Shown: positions 15,872 to 23,482 of the stretch, one piece after another
Numbering within the stretch: position 1 is the stretch's first letter
Layout of the letters: each line of letters opens with the position of its first letter
NCBI RefSeq assembly: GCF_016862215.1
Contig: NZ_BOMN01000028.1
Location: forward strand, 26,769 to 90,768
Length of the DNA stretch: 64,000 nucleotides
Direction of reading: 5' to 3'
From: Winogradskya humida
Lineage (GTDB): Bacteria > Actinomycetota > Actinomycetes > Mycobacteriales > Micromonosporaceae
Translations under genes and position numbers: made by a program
The notes under the pieces: generated by a model
What the model was told of the DNA's origin: nothing
What the model saw: only the letters and a program-made list of their open reading frames with translations
The model's database searches: none

Positions 15872-16735
15872 ATGGCTTCCGTCGTCGCCGTGATCGCTTC
15901 CACCCATCACCCCTTCTACTACCGCGCCAGCACCGCGACCGGTGAGGACCGCCCGCCGTTCGCCGACGAGTGGGTCTCCAAGATCACCGCTTTCCGGGAG
16001 ACGCTGACCCGGGCGCGGCCGGACGTGCTCGTCATGGTCGGCTCGGACCACTTCCACCAGCTGTGGCTCGACAACATGCCGCAGTTCCTCGTCGGCAAGG
16101 CGCCGTTCTACGACGCCAACTGGTACAACGAGGAGCGCGAGTTCGGCCTGCCGAAGATGCTGCTCAAGGGCCAGGAGGACCTCTCCGCGCACATCCTGCG
16201 GGCCGGCCTGGACGAGGGTTTCGACCTGGCGTTCAGCAACGAGCTGCGGATCGACCACAGCGTCACCTGCCCGATCATCACGCTGCGCCCCGAGGCGGAC
16301 CTGCCGATCGTCCCGATCTACACCAACATCTTCGCGCCGCCGCTGCCCCAGCCGAAACGCTTCGTGCAGCTCGGCAAGGCGATCCGCGAGATCGTCGAAT
16401 CCTGGCCCAGCCACCTGCGCGTCGCGATCATCGGCACCGGCCACCTCTCGCTGGAGCTCGGCGGCCCCCGCCAGTTCGGCCCGCACGGCCCGGACCCCGA
16501 ATTCGACCGCAAGGCCGTCGAATGGATCGCCACCGGTGACCTCGAACGCTGCCTCGCCGAGGTCACCCTGGACAGCCTGCACTCGCCGGGCAACGCCACC
16601 CACGGCTTCATGGACTTCATGCTGATGATGGGCGTGGCAGGCGCCGGCGCGAAGGCCGACTATGTGGACAGCCTCGACCTGTTCCACACCATGGAGGCCT
16701 ACTTCACCTGGTACCCGAGTGGAGCCCCCGCATGA
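15872..16735 (+). CDS. LigB-type class III extradiol ring-cleavage dioxygenase, large subunit
   Basis: A 287-residue catalytic subunit of the LigB superfamily (Fe(II)-dependent extradiol cleavage of catecholic rings). His12 in IASTHHPF matches the first iron ligand of LigB, and Asp59-His60 in MVGSDHFHQ the second. I cannot place the glutamate ligand with confidence: the GNATHGFMDF stretch at 240-249, where I expect it, has no Glu. IIGTGHLSLELGGPR is also family-like. ATG at 15872 with AGAGGAG. Its stop overlaps the LigA-like gene (ATGA), fitting a two-subunit enzyme. Confidence 0.87.
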   Translation: MASVVAVIASTHHPFYYRASTATGEDRPPFADEWVSKITAFRETLTRARPDVLVMVGSDHFHQLWLDNMPQFLVGKAPFYDANWYNEEREFGLPKMLLKGQEDLSAHILRAGLDEGFDLAFSNELRIDHSVTCPIITLRPEADLPIVPIYTNIFAPPLPQPKRFVQLGKAIREIVESWPSHLRVAIIGTGHLSLELGGPRQFGPHGPDPEFDRKAVEWIATGDLERCLAEVTLDSLHSPGNATHGFMDFMLMMGVAGAGAKADYVDSLDLFHTMEAYFTWYPSGAPA

Positions 16736-17091
16736 GCAAATACCTCGTCGACAAATTCCTCTACACCGTCGACCGCGACCCCGACCTGGTCGAACGCTAC
16801 CGAACCGCACCCCGCGAAACGGTCGAGTGGTGGGAGCAGTCCCGCGCCAACGAGGTCCTCAACTGCCACTCCGGCGAGGCCTCCACGTGGCTGCGCTTCA
16901 CCGACTCCGAACGTTCCGCGCTGATCGACCACGACCACGTGGCGCTCTTCGAATTGGGCGCCCACCCGTTCCTCACGCTGACGCTGTTCATCGCGATGTT
17001 CGAGCGGGATCACGGGCCGCTGGAATACCAGAAGGCCTACGGCGCCCGGCTCGCGCATTTCTCCATGCCGTACCCGGACATCGCCACCTAG
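16732..17091 (+). CDS. LigA-like small subunit of the extradiol dioxygenase
   Basis: A 119-residue all-helical protein resembling LigA (protocatechuate 4,5-dioxygenase alpha chain). LVDKFLYTVDRDPDLVERYRTAP corresponds to the family's N-terminal helices, and FTDSERSALIDHDHVALFELGAHPFLTLTLF to the 'LT..E..al..gD...ly.lG..p' pattern. Its start overlaps the LigB stop by four bases (ATGA). It would cap the LigB active site. Only 23 bp separate it from the convergent VOC gene. Confidence 0.82.
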   Translation: MSKYLVDKFLYTVDRDPDLVERYRTAPRETVEWWEQSRANEVLNCHSGEASTWLRFTDSERSALIDHDHVALFELGAHPFLTLTLFIAMFERDHGPLEYQKAYGARLAHFSMPYPDIAT

Positions 17092-17114
17092 CTGACTGAG
17101 CCGCAGCGTTGGGA

Positions 17115-17570
17115 TCACGCCTCGGAATGCAGCATCCTGGGTGTGCGGTTTTGCTGAAGCTGCTGTCCCTGCGGTGTCACCGGCGTGTAGAGGTTGATCA
17201 GCGCCCCATCCGGGTCGCGGATCAGAACCGACAGGTTGCCCCACGGCATCATCGTGGGAGGTTGAACCACGTCGAGTTCATTCCCGAACTCGGTGACGAG
17301 CCGCTGATATACGGCTTCGGTGTCGTCGACGAGGAACTCCACGATGGCGCTGTTGTTGGCACCTCCCCGAGGAGTGTTCGCGGTGATGAACGCCACGCGC
17401 TCGGGGCTGCTGACCGCAAAGGTCGCGGATGGTGTCACCAGCTCGACGAAGTCGTCGGTCAGGTATTGCGGTGTGGCGCCGGTGAGGACTTGATAGAACC
17501 GGACGAGGCGGGGAAGGTCCTCGGTGATGACTCGTACGGAGGCGAGCTGAACGGTATTCGGTGAAGTCAT
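17115..17570 (-). CDS. VOC-superfamily (glyoxalase/bleomycin-resistance-like) protein
   Basis: A 151-residue single-module-pair VOC protein. VRVITEDLPRLVRFYQVLTG starts the first beta-alpha-beta-beta-beta module and VEFLVDDTEAVYQRLVTEF the second. LSVLIRDPDGALINLYTPV is the typical C-terminal metal/ligand strand. Without a substrate clue it could be an isomerase, a dioxygenase or an antibiotic-binding protein. It diverges from a WYL-domain regulator with 62 bp between starts, a pairing often seen in actinobacteria, so the regulator probably controls it. Confidence 0.88.
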   Translation of the reverse strand: MTSPNTVQLASVRVITEDLPRLVRFYQVLTGATPQYLTDDFVELVTPSATFAVSSPERVAFITANTPRGGANNSAIVEFLVDDTEAVYQRLVTEFGNELDVVQPPTMMPWGNLSVLIRDPDGALINLYTPVTPQGQQLQQNRTPRMLHSEA

Positions 17571-17610
17571 GCGACGACGGTAAATGGGATAGGGGTCAGT
17601 TCCCGCCCGG

Positions 17611-17627
17611 TATTGCGGGCAATATTG
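17611..17627. promoter_or_regulatory. Palindromic operator between VOC and WYL genes
   Basis: TATTGCGGGCAATA (17611-17624) is a perfect 6+2+6 palindrome. It overlaps a second palindrome, CAATATTG (17620-17627). It lies 5-22 bp upstream of the WYL start and is the natural candidate for an autoregulatory site. Confidence 0.5.
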
Positions 17628-17632
17628 TGGGC

Positions 17633-18682
17633 ATGGCGAGACCGACCGCACGAGTGCTGGCTCTGCTCGAATTGCTGCAGGCTGGTGGGACCCGTACGGT
17701 CGCTGAGCTCGCCGAGCGTCTTGGGGTGGATGACCGTACCGTTCGCCGTTATGTCGAGCATCTGCGCGAGCTGGACATTCCGGTGGACGCGGTTCGGGGC
17801 CGATACGGCGGCTACCGTCTCGCCCGGCATTACCGCATGCCGCCGCTGATGCTGACCGATGAAGAGGCCCTCGCCGTCGTCTGGGCGCTGCTGTTCGACC
17901 GGCGTTCCCACGCCGGCCCGGCATCATCGCTCACGGTGGACAACGCGATGGCCAAGGTGCGCAGGGTATTGCCTGACGCGCTCGCGCGGCGCATCGACGC
18001 GGTATTGGAGACGGTGGATTTCACCGGCGTACCGAGCGCCGGCGGCCGGGACGGCGAGCGCGTGAACCCACGCGGCCACCGGGATGCGCGGACGCTGCTC
18101 GATCTGGCCGAGGCTGCGCGAGACCGGCGGCTCGTGGCATTCGATTATCAGCCTCATCAGGGTCGCTCAGGGCAGCGGCAGGTGCAGCCGCACGGGGTGG
18201 TGGCGCACCGCGGTCTGCTCTACCTGACCGGCTTCGACGTCGACCGCCGCGCGCTGCGCACGTTTCGCCTGGACCGGATGGCCGGTCTGCAGGTGCGGTC
18301 GGACACTTTCGCCGCGCGGGGTGACATGGACCCGGTCGCGCAGGTGGTCGGACCGCTGACTGCGGCACCGTGGCGGCACGAGGTGTCGGTGCTCATCAAC
18401 GCGGATCCGGCTTACGTGCAGACGCGGATACCGGACACGCTGGCGTCGGTGACGCCGGTCTCCGATGCCACAGGAGGCGACGGCTGGCTGAGGGTGTTCC
18501 TGCGTGCCGAACGCCTCGAATGGGTCGCCGCCACCCTGGCCGCCCTGGACCGGCCCTTTGTCATCGAGCAGCCCCCGGCGCTGCACGACGTGGTTCACGA
18601 ACTCGGACGCCGCCTCATCGAGGACTCCGCCCGTCGAACGATCACAGGTGAAGGGCCGCGCCCGTCGAGGTCATCGCAATAG
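17633..18682 (+). CDS. HTH/WYL-domain transcriptional regulator (YafY-like)
   Basis: A 349-residue DeoR-type regulator. The N-terminal winged helix (LALLELLQAGGTRTVAELAERLGV, DRTVRRYVEHLRELDIPVDAVRG) is followed by a WYL domain (about 150-230, with the VEPHGVV/LLYLTGFDVDRRALRTFRLDRM-like core) and the C-terminal WCX extension. WYL domains sense small ligands or single-stranded nucleic acid. ATG at 17633; the longer frame back to 17561 overlaps the palindromic operator. Probably controls the divergent VOC gene and itself. Confidence 0.9.
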   Translation: MARPTARVLALLELLQAGGTRTVAELAERLGVDDRTVRRYVEHLRELDIPVDAVRGRYGGYRLARHYRMPPLMLTDEEALAVVWALLFDRRSHAGPASSLTVDNAMAKVRRVLPDALARRIDAVLETVDFTGVPSAGGRDGERVNPRGHRDARTLLDLAEAARDRRLVAFDYQPHQGRSGQRQVQPHGVVAHRGLLYLTGFDVDRRALRTFRLDRMAGLQVRSDTFAARGDMDPVAQVVGPLTAAPWRHEVSVLINADPAYVQTRIPDTLASVTPVSDATGGDGWLRVFLRAERLEWVAATLAALDRPFVIEQPPALHDVVHELGRRLIEDSARRTITGEGPRPSRSSQ

Positions 18683-18752
18683 CCTCGCACGCACCACGAT
18701 CCGGTCGCCGATCATCGGCCGCCGCGGCGCTTCACCCTGCTGGAGTACTAGC

Positions 18753-19337
18753 GTGAATGTCGTGCCGCATGACGACGACCACTGGACGAAGTACAACGGG
18801 ACGCAGACCGGGCGGCCGGTGCGTCCTCTGCTCCGGGATGCCATGTCGATGGCGGGGCCGGGCGGTGGGCGTACCGCGATAGATCTGGGTTGCGGGGCCG
18901 GCATCGAGTCAAAGGCCCTGCTCGACGCGGGGTGGACCGTCCACGCGATCGATGGCGTTCCACTGATGGATTCCCATGAGCGGCTGACCGTGGACGTCCG
19001 GCACTTCGCGGAGCTGGATTCGCTGCCGGCGGCGGACCTCATCTACGCCGGATATTCGTTGCCCTATCAGCCGCCGGATTCGTTTCGCCGGGTGTGGACA
19101 CTGATGCTGGAATCCCTACGACCGGGCGGCGTGCTCGCGGTGAATCTGTTCGGGGAGAACGATTCCTGGGCCGGTGACGAGAGCGAGACGTTCTTCAGCG
19201 CCGACGCCGCACGGGCGTTGTTCGACGGCTTCGATGTGCGGTATTGGGCCGAGGAAGACGAGGATGGGCCCGCGTTCGGCGGGTCCAAACACTGGCATGT
19301 CTTCGACGTGATCGCGGTGGCGCCGTTTTCTCCGTAG
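18753..19337 (+). CDS. SAM-dependent class I methyltransferase
   Basis: A 194-residue Rossmann-fold methyltransferase. Motif I is AIDLGCGAGIESKALLDAGW, the acidic residue after beta-2 is in VHAIDGVPL, motif II/post-I is around DLIYAGYSLPYQPP, and LRPGGVLAVNLFGE is motif III. The GTG at 18753 (MNVVPHDDDHWTKYNG) is the only plausible in-frame start. No strong ribosome site is visible, so it may be leaderless. The substrate is unknown; the enzyme resembles tellurite-resistance TehB-like methyltransferases. An AAC(3)-type acetyltransferase follows 32 bases later. Confidence 0.85.
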   Translation: MNVVPHDDDHWTKYNGTQTGRPVRPLLRDAMSMAGPGGGRTAIDLGCGAGIESKALLDAGWTVHAIDGVPLMDSHERLTVDVRHFAELDSLPAADLIYAGYSLPYQPPDSFRRVWTLMLESLRPGGVLAVNLFGENDSWAGDESETFFSADAARALFDGFDVRYWAEEDEDGPAFGGSKHWHVFDVIAVAPFSP

Positions 19338-19369
19338 CGGTGGTTGCGGGGCGGGGACAGAATGTCCCG

Positions 19370-20155
19370 GTGACCCAGTCGCTGCCGCACACCGCCGAGT
19401 CCCTGGCCGAGGATCTGCGTGAGCTCGGCGTGCGGGCCGGTGATGTCCTGCTGCTGCACTCCTCGGCGCGGAGCATCGGTTATGTCGCCGGTGGGCCGCA
19501 GTCGATCGTGCAGGCGCTGCTCGACGTGCTCGGTCCGGGCGGGACGCTGGTGGTGCCGACGCACACGCCGGACAACAGCGACCCGGCCGGCTGGAGCAGG
19601 CCGCCGGTGCCCGGTTCCTGGCAGCCGGTGATCCGCGATCATCACCCGGGCTTCGATCCTGCGCGTACGCCGAGCCGATGGATGGGTGTGCTGCCCGAGA
19701 CGGTGCGCACCTGGCCGGAGTCGCTGCGCAGCACGCACCCGCACGTCTCCTTCGCCGCGCTGGGCCCGCACGCGGCCGAGATCACCAGCGGTCACGATCT
19801 CGCGGACGGGTTCGGTGAGGCTTCCCCGCTTGGCGCTGTCTACCGGGCGGACGGCAAGGTGCTGCTGCTGGGCTGCGGCTTCGATCGCAACACCTCACTG
19901 CATCTCGCCGAGGCTCGCCAGGATCAACCCCCACAGATCAAGTTCGGTGCGTCCGTACGCGGTGACGACGGCAACGGCCACTGGATCACCTGGACCGGCA
20001 CGGACACCGACACGTCCGACTTCACGACCCTCGGCGCGGCCTACGAAGCGACGGGGGCGCCGTCAACCGGTTCGATCGGCAACGCCCCCGCCGTACTCAT
20101 GTCCCAGCGTGGCCTTGTCGACTTCGCCACCGACTGGATGCGTGCCAACCGGTAG
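19370..20155 (+). CDS. AAC(3)-family aminoglycoside N-acetyltransferase-like protein
   Basis: A 261-residue member of the antibiotic N-acetyltransferase (AAC(3)/YokD) family, which transfers acetyl from acetyl-CoA to an amino group, classically N3 of 2-deoxystreptamine. Signatures: AGDVLLLHSSARSIG, GTLVVPTHTPDNSDP, RWMGVLPETVR, RSTHPHVSFAALGPHA with the catalytic His, and SPLGAVYRADGKVLLLG. The GTG at 19370 is the start; an ATG eight bases upstream is out of frame. Chromosomal members in actinobacteria may or may not confer resistance. It follows a methyltransferase gene by 32 bp and may share its transcript. Confidence 0.88.
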   Translation: MTQSLPHTAESLAEDLRELGVRAGDVLLLHSSARSIGYVAGGPQSIVQALLDVLGPGGTLVVPTHTPDNSDPAGWSRPPVPGSWQPVIRDHHPGFDPARTPSRWMGVLPETVRTWPESLRSTHPHVSFAALGPHAAEITSGHDLADGFGEASPLGAVYRADGKVLLLGCGFDRNTSLHLAEARQDQPPQIKFGASVRGDDGNGHWITWTGTDTDTSDFTTLGAAYEATGAPSTGSIGNAPAVLMSQRGLVDFATDWMRANR

Positions 20156-20156
20156 T

Positions 20157-21140
20157 TCACGGACGGGCCAGCTCCATGGTGCCGATGCCCGCGACGGCGT
20201 CGACGTCGATCCGGTCGGAGCTCTTCTGCCAGCCCGGGCTCAGGAACGCCGCTTCCTTCGCGACACCGTCGTCGGTCCTGCCCTCGAAGGTGACCTGACC
20301 CGCGCCGCGGCGGGTGCGCAGGCGGACGGGGACGTCGCGCTCCGCGCGTACCTCAAAGGTATTGACGCCGCCGGACATGCGGATCGGCAGCGTGCCGTCG
20401 GGTTTGGGCAGGGTGAGGTCGATGCGGGTGGCGCCGCCGATCAGATCGACCCCCTCGATGACCGCGCCGGCCAGGTCGAACGTGCCCTGTTTGACGCCGC
20501 CGGTCATCGTCACCTGCCACCGGACGTCCTGGTTGAGCAGCACCTCCACCTGCTCCTGGCCGCGCTGGCCGCTGCGGTCGAGGAAGAGCCGTACCGCGCC
20601 GTCCTTGTTCGTGGTCCGGGGCAGCGCCGGGCCGTTTTCCGGGGTGGTGACCTGGTAGAGGTCGTCGCCCAGGTCAGCGGTGCGCACCTCGAGCTCGTTG
20701 GTCTCGGTGACGAGCTCGAAGCTGGCCTTGTCGCGGCCGTCGAGGGGTCCCGAGATCTTGAACGGCTTGAGGGCTGTCGGCGGGGCCTTTGATGGGGCCT
20801 TTGATGGGGCGGCTTCCGTTATCGGCTCGGTTTGCTGGTTATCGGCTATCACCGCTACGGCCGTGCCCGCAGCGCCGAGAAGGACAATCGCCAGAGTTAT
20901 CCCCAGGGCGGCCCGCTTACCTGTGGACATCCGGGCGGATTCGGTCATCGGCTTCAGGGGGCGTGGGTTGTCCCGGCGGCGGGTAAGGGGATTGTCCGGG
21001 GTCAGGGCCGGCTCTTCTTCGACATAATGGTCCGCTGCCGGGCCCATCCGATGCGGGGCATCGGGCCAATAGTCGGAGATGGTGGGGATGGCCGGCGTGG
21101 GCGCCGGGCGTCGATACATGGCGTCGGGATCGTGGTCCAC
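20157..21140 (-). CDS. Membrane-anchored extracytoplasmic protein of unknown function
   Basis: A 327-residue protein with a Pro-rich cytoplasmic N-terminus of about 70 residues, one membrane helix (LGITLAIVLLGAAGTAVAVIA, about 75-97) and an Ala/Pro/Lys linker. A beta-rich extracytoplasmic domain of about 200 residues follows. Its repeated GTFDLAGAVIEGVDLIGGATRIDLTLP / GGVNTFEVRAERDVPVRL strands suggest a right-handed 'toastrack'-like fold as in LiaF/DUF4097-type proteins. The GTG at 21140 is assumed as start. It nearly abuts the convergent AAC(3) gene (one base apart). No enzymatic motif is seen; a role in envelope stress sensing is only a guess. Confidence 0.7.
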   Translation of the reverse strand: MDHDPDAMYRRPAPTPAIPTISDYWPDAPHRMGPAADHYVEEEPALTPDNPLTRRRDNPRPLKPMTESARMSTGKRAALGITLAIVLLGAAGTAVAVIADNQQTEPITEAAPSKAPSKAPPTALKPFKISGPLDGRDKASFELVTETNELEVRTADLGDDLYQVTTPENGPALPRTTNKDGAVRLFLDRSGQRGQEQVEVLLNQDVRWQVTMTGGVKQGTFDLAGAVIEGVDLIGGATRIDLTLPKPDGTLPIRMSGGVNTFEVRAERDVPVRLRTRRGAGQVTFEGRTDDGVAKEAAFLSPGWQKSSDRIDVDAVAGIGTMELARP

Positions 21141-21287
21141 TGCGGACTCCCTGGCTGGCGGGCCACCGTTGACCGGTGCGCGCTCGCCCCGGACCCCGGC
21201 GGATGGGTCGTCAACCCTGAGTACGGAGCCGGAAGCTTTCCGGATCGATTGCCCCTTGCCAACGCCGGGATTTGCCTCGAATATATC

Positions 21288-21301
21288 TATCGCCCGCGAT
21301 A
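21288..21301. promoter_or_regulatory. Inverted repeat in the divergent promoter region
   Basis: TATCG-CCCG-CGATA lies in an unusually AT-rich patch between two divergent membrane-protein genes, 41 bp upstream of the GTG at 21343. It may be an operator or overlap the -10 region. Confidence 0.3.
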
Positions 21302-21342
21302 CTTAAATAAGCGCGGTTTGTTACCTAAACGGAGGGGCGAGG

Positions 21343-22164
21343 GTGTCCTCGGAGGATCGCGACAATTGGGTTCCCCCCACTCAGCACTTCCCGCCGATGC
21401 CCCCACCGAACGACCTGCCGACAATGATGCTGCCACGAGTCCCCCGGCGGCAGTATCAGAGCCGGGCACGCGTGGCAATCATCGGCGCCGGCCTTCTGGT
21501 CCTCTTCGCCGCGGGCGGCATCGCGCTCGCCCCGGACAACGACCCACCCCAGGCGCACTTCGTCACCATGGCGCCGATCCCGCTCGACCCCTCACCCACC
21601 ACGGCCGAGGTGACGGATCCCGCTCCCACCTATCAGCCACCCAGGCGGGGAACACAACCCGCGCCACCGGCCACGGAAAAGGTGAGCAGCAAGACTCCGA
21701 CCTCCCCCGCCCCCACCACCACTTCGGCGCCCGCAACCGTCGGCCCGAAGCTGGTGGTTGACACGACGATCGGCCTCGCCCCGGCCGACACCCCCGGCTC
21801 CCGGCTCAGGCACTGGGACTTCCAGGCCCGGATCAGCACGCTGACCTCGGCAAGCCCCGCCCAGGACCGCGCAGACTCGCGGTACATCGTCCGCAAGGGC
21901 GCGGCCGACGCCCGCTGCTTCTCCTTCGAGTCCGACAACTATCGCGGGCGCTTCCTGCGGCACCGCGACTACAAGCTCTACCTCGACCAGGTCGACGGCT
22001 CCGAGCTTTTCGCCGCGGACGCGACATTCTGCCCCGTCGATCGGCAAAACGACACATTCACGCTGCGTTCCAAGAACTACCCGGACCGCTCCATCGCCCG
22101 CCGCGGTGAGCTGCTGTATCTCACAAGAGCCGCCACCACCTTCACCGTCCAACCACCACTGTGA
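21343..22164 (+). CDS. Membrane-anchored protein with C-terminal AbfB (arabinose-binding) domain
   Basis: A 273-residue type II-like membrane protein. It has a Pro-rich cytoplasmic N-terminus, a membrane helix (VAIIGAGLLVLFAAGGIALA, about 43-62) and a long Pro/Thr linker to about 135. A beta-trefoil AbfB/CBM42-like domain follows, seen in RYIVRKGAADARCFSFES, FLRHRDYKLYLDQVDGS and FTLRSKNYPDRSIARRGELLYL. Such domains bind arabinofuranose side chains, so the protein may tether or sense arabinose-containing cell-envelope or plant glycans. GTG at 21343 with a GGAGGGGCGAGG site. It diverges from another anchored protein. Confidence 0.8.
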   Translation: MSSEDRDNWVPPTQHFPPMPPPNDLPTMMLPRVPRRQYQSRARVAIIGAGLLVLFAAGGIALAPDNDPPQAHFVTMAPIPLDPSPTTAEVTDPAPTYQPPRRGTQPAPPATEKVSSKTPTSPAPTTTSAPATVGPKLVVDTTIGLAPADTPGSRLRHWDFQARISTLTSASPAQDRADSRYIVRKGAADARCFSFESDNYRGRFLRHRDYKLYLDQVDGSELFAADATFCPVDRQNDTFTLRSKNYPDRSIARRGELLYLTRAATTFTVQPPL

Positions 22165-22226
22165 GTAATGGCCACCGGTGATCATGCCGCGCAGCTCGCC
22201 CGTGCGTTGCGATACCCTGACGCATT

Positions 22227-22586
22227 GTGAAGCTCAAGCTGAACAGGCGCCAGATCATCATCGGCGCGGCCGTCCTCCTCGTCCTGGTCTTCGCGCTGTT
22301 CGCCAGCAGAGCGAACAAAACCGACCCCCAGGGCGGCGTCCTCGACGACCCCGCCCGCACAGCGTGCACGAACTTCGCCGACGGCTACCCGGACGCCAAA
22401 TCCAAAACCGCGCGCCTGGCTCTGGCCGACAAGGTTATGGAATCCACCGGCCAGACCGAGAACGACCTCATCGCCGACCGCGCCGCGGAGCTGGGCCGAG
22501 CAGCCAACGACGCCAACGCCGAGTGGAAGACCCGCGCTGACGCCCTCCGGGACGCTTGCACGGAAGCCGGCTGGAAAGCGGCCTGA
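22227..22586 (+). CDS. Small single-pass membrane protein, 119 aa
   Basis: A basic N-terminus (MKLKLNRRQ) and one membrane helix (IIIGAAVLLVLVFALFASR, residues about 10-28) precede an 85-residue soluble helical domain. That domain has two Cys residues (Cys47, Cys111), possibly disulfide-bonded outside the cell. The GTG at 22227 follows closely on the AbfB-domain gene (62 bp). I do not recognise the family. Confidence 0.65.
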   Translation: MKLKLNRRQIIIGAAVLLVLVFALFASRANKTDPQGGVLDDPARTACTNFADGYPDAKSKTARLALADKVMESTGQTENDLIADRAAELGRAANDANAEWKTRADALRDACTEAGWKAA

Positions 22587-22647
22587 GCAAAGCCGTACCG
22601 TTTTCGGTATTGTTCTGCCGTCACGCTCACGGGCGAAAGAGGCGTGA

Positions 22648-22853
22648 GTGACGTACCGCCAGGACCTCTGGGAGATCGCCGCGGAGAACCACGGCATCGT
22701 CGGCGCAGACGCCTTCCTCGAAAGCGACACCGTGCTGGGCATGTTCGATCTGGCACTGGTCAATCCGCCCAGGACGAAGCCGAGATCGCCGACGCCGTAG
22801 CGAAGCGCAACCATCGTCTCGCCGAAACTGAGCCGCCCTCCCGTTTCGGCTGA
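22648..22853 (+). pseudogene. Remnant of an AbiEi-like type IV antitoxin gene
   Basis: The GTG at 22648 opens a 50-codon frame whose start, MTYRQDLWEIAAENHGIV, is the typical N-terminal helix-turn-helix of AbiEi-type antitoxin proteins (normally about 200 or more residues). After that the frame becomes unrelated and stops at 22800. Another frame (about 22760-22853) continues with the acidic/basic stretch EIADAVAKRNHRL, suggesting a joined fragment of a neighbouring gene. I read this as a decayed toxin-antitoxin or HTH gene. A functional 50-residue protein is possible but unlikely. Confidence 0.5.
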
Positions 22854-22867
22854 GTTCCGCCGACGCG

Positions 22868-23437
22868 TCAGAGCAGGTTGCCGTTGCAGGCCAGGCGGGC
22901 CTGGTCGTTCCATTGGGTGGCGTCGAGGGTGGCGGTGGTGGTGTGTTGCTGGTTGTCGTCGGTGCGGACGGCCAGGTGGACGGTGAGTTTTCTCAGGGGG
23001 AGGCCGGCGGCGCAGACGATGCGGATGTCGGCGTCGGCCTGGAGGGTTTCGCCGTGTTTGATCCAGCGTTGCTTTTCTACGCCTCGGATGGTCAGGCCGG
23101 GGCGGTCGACGCGGAGGTTGTGGACGTCGACCGGGAGGGGGCCGGCGTTGACGAGGGTGACTCGGCGGGTGAGGGCGGCGTCGGTGACGCGGTTGTTGAC
23201 GACGATGGCGCCGACGCCGGCTTCGTAGGTTTGGGGGCCCGTGTCGGCGAGGACGAGGACCGAGATTTCGGCGTTGCGGGTTCGTTCGTGTTGCCACTCG
23301 TCCCAGGTGTGGGTGGCGGCTGCGCCCAGGAGGGTGCCGAGGGTGAGGACGGTGGCCGCGGCGAGCAGGGTGCGGGGGCGGTGGGTCGCGGGGGGCGGGC
23401 GGAGCTCGGCGGTGCGGTCCAGATCTATGTCACCCAT
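22868..23437 (-). CDS. Single-pass membrane protein with extracytoplasmic Ig-like domain, 189 aa
   Basis: A short cytoplasmic N-terminus and one membrane helix (LLAAATVLTLGTLLGAAATHTW, about 27-49) precede an extracytoplasmic domain of about 140 residues. Its strand pattern (ISVLVLADTG, ALTRRVTLVNAGPLPVDVHNLRV, LRKLTVHLAVRTDDNQ) suggests an Ig/FN3-like fold with a Cys pair. I chose the ATG at 23437 (MGDIDLDRTAEL); a GTG seven codons upstream is possible. Function unknown. Confidence 0.65.
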   Translation of the reverse strand: MGDIDLDRTAELRPPPATHRPRTLLAAATVLTLGTLLGAAATHTWDEWQHERTRNAEISVLVLADTGPQTYEAGVGAIVVNNRVTDAALTRRVTLVNAGPLPVDVHNLRVDRPGLTIRGVEKQRWIKHGETLQADADIRIVCAAGLPLRKLTVHLAVRTDDNQQHTTTATLDATQWNDQARLACNGNLL

Positions 23438-23482
23438 GGCATCTAGAACGTACGGCACCCGGGCGTGGTGATGGGTGGCGAG

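Noticed and set aside
20755..20772. CTTGAAC/CTTGAGG pair resembling the TTGA-box arrays
   Set aside because: Spacing is 9 bp, not 11, and it lies inside a coding sequence.
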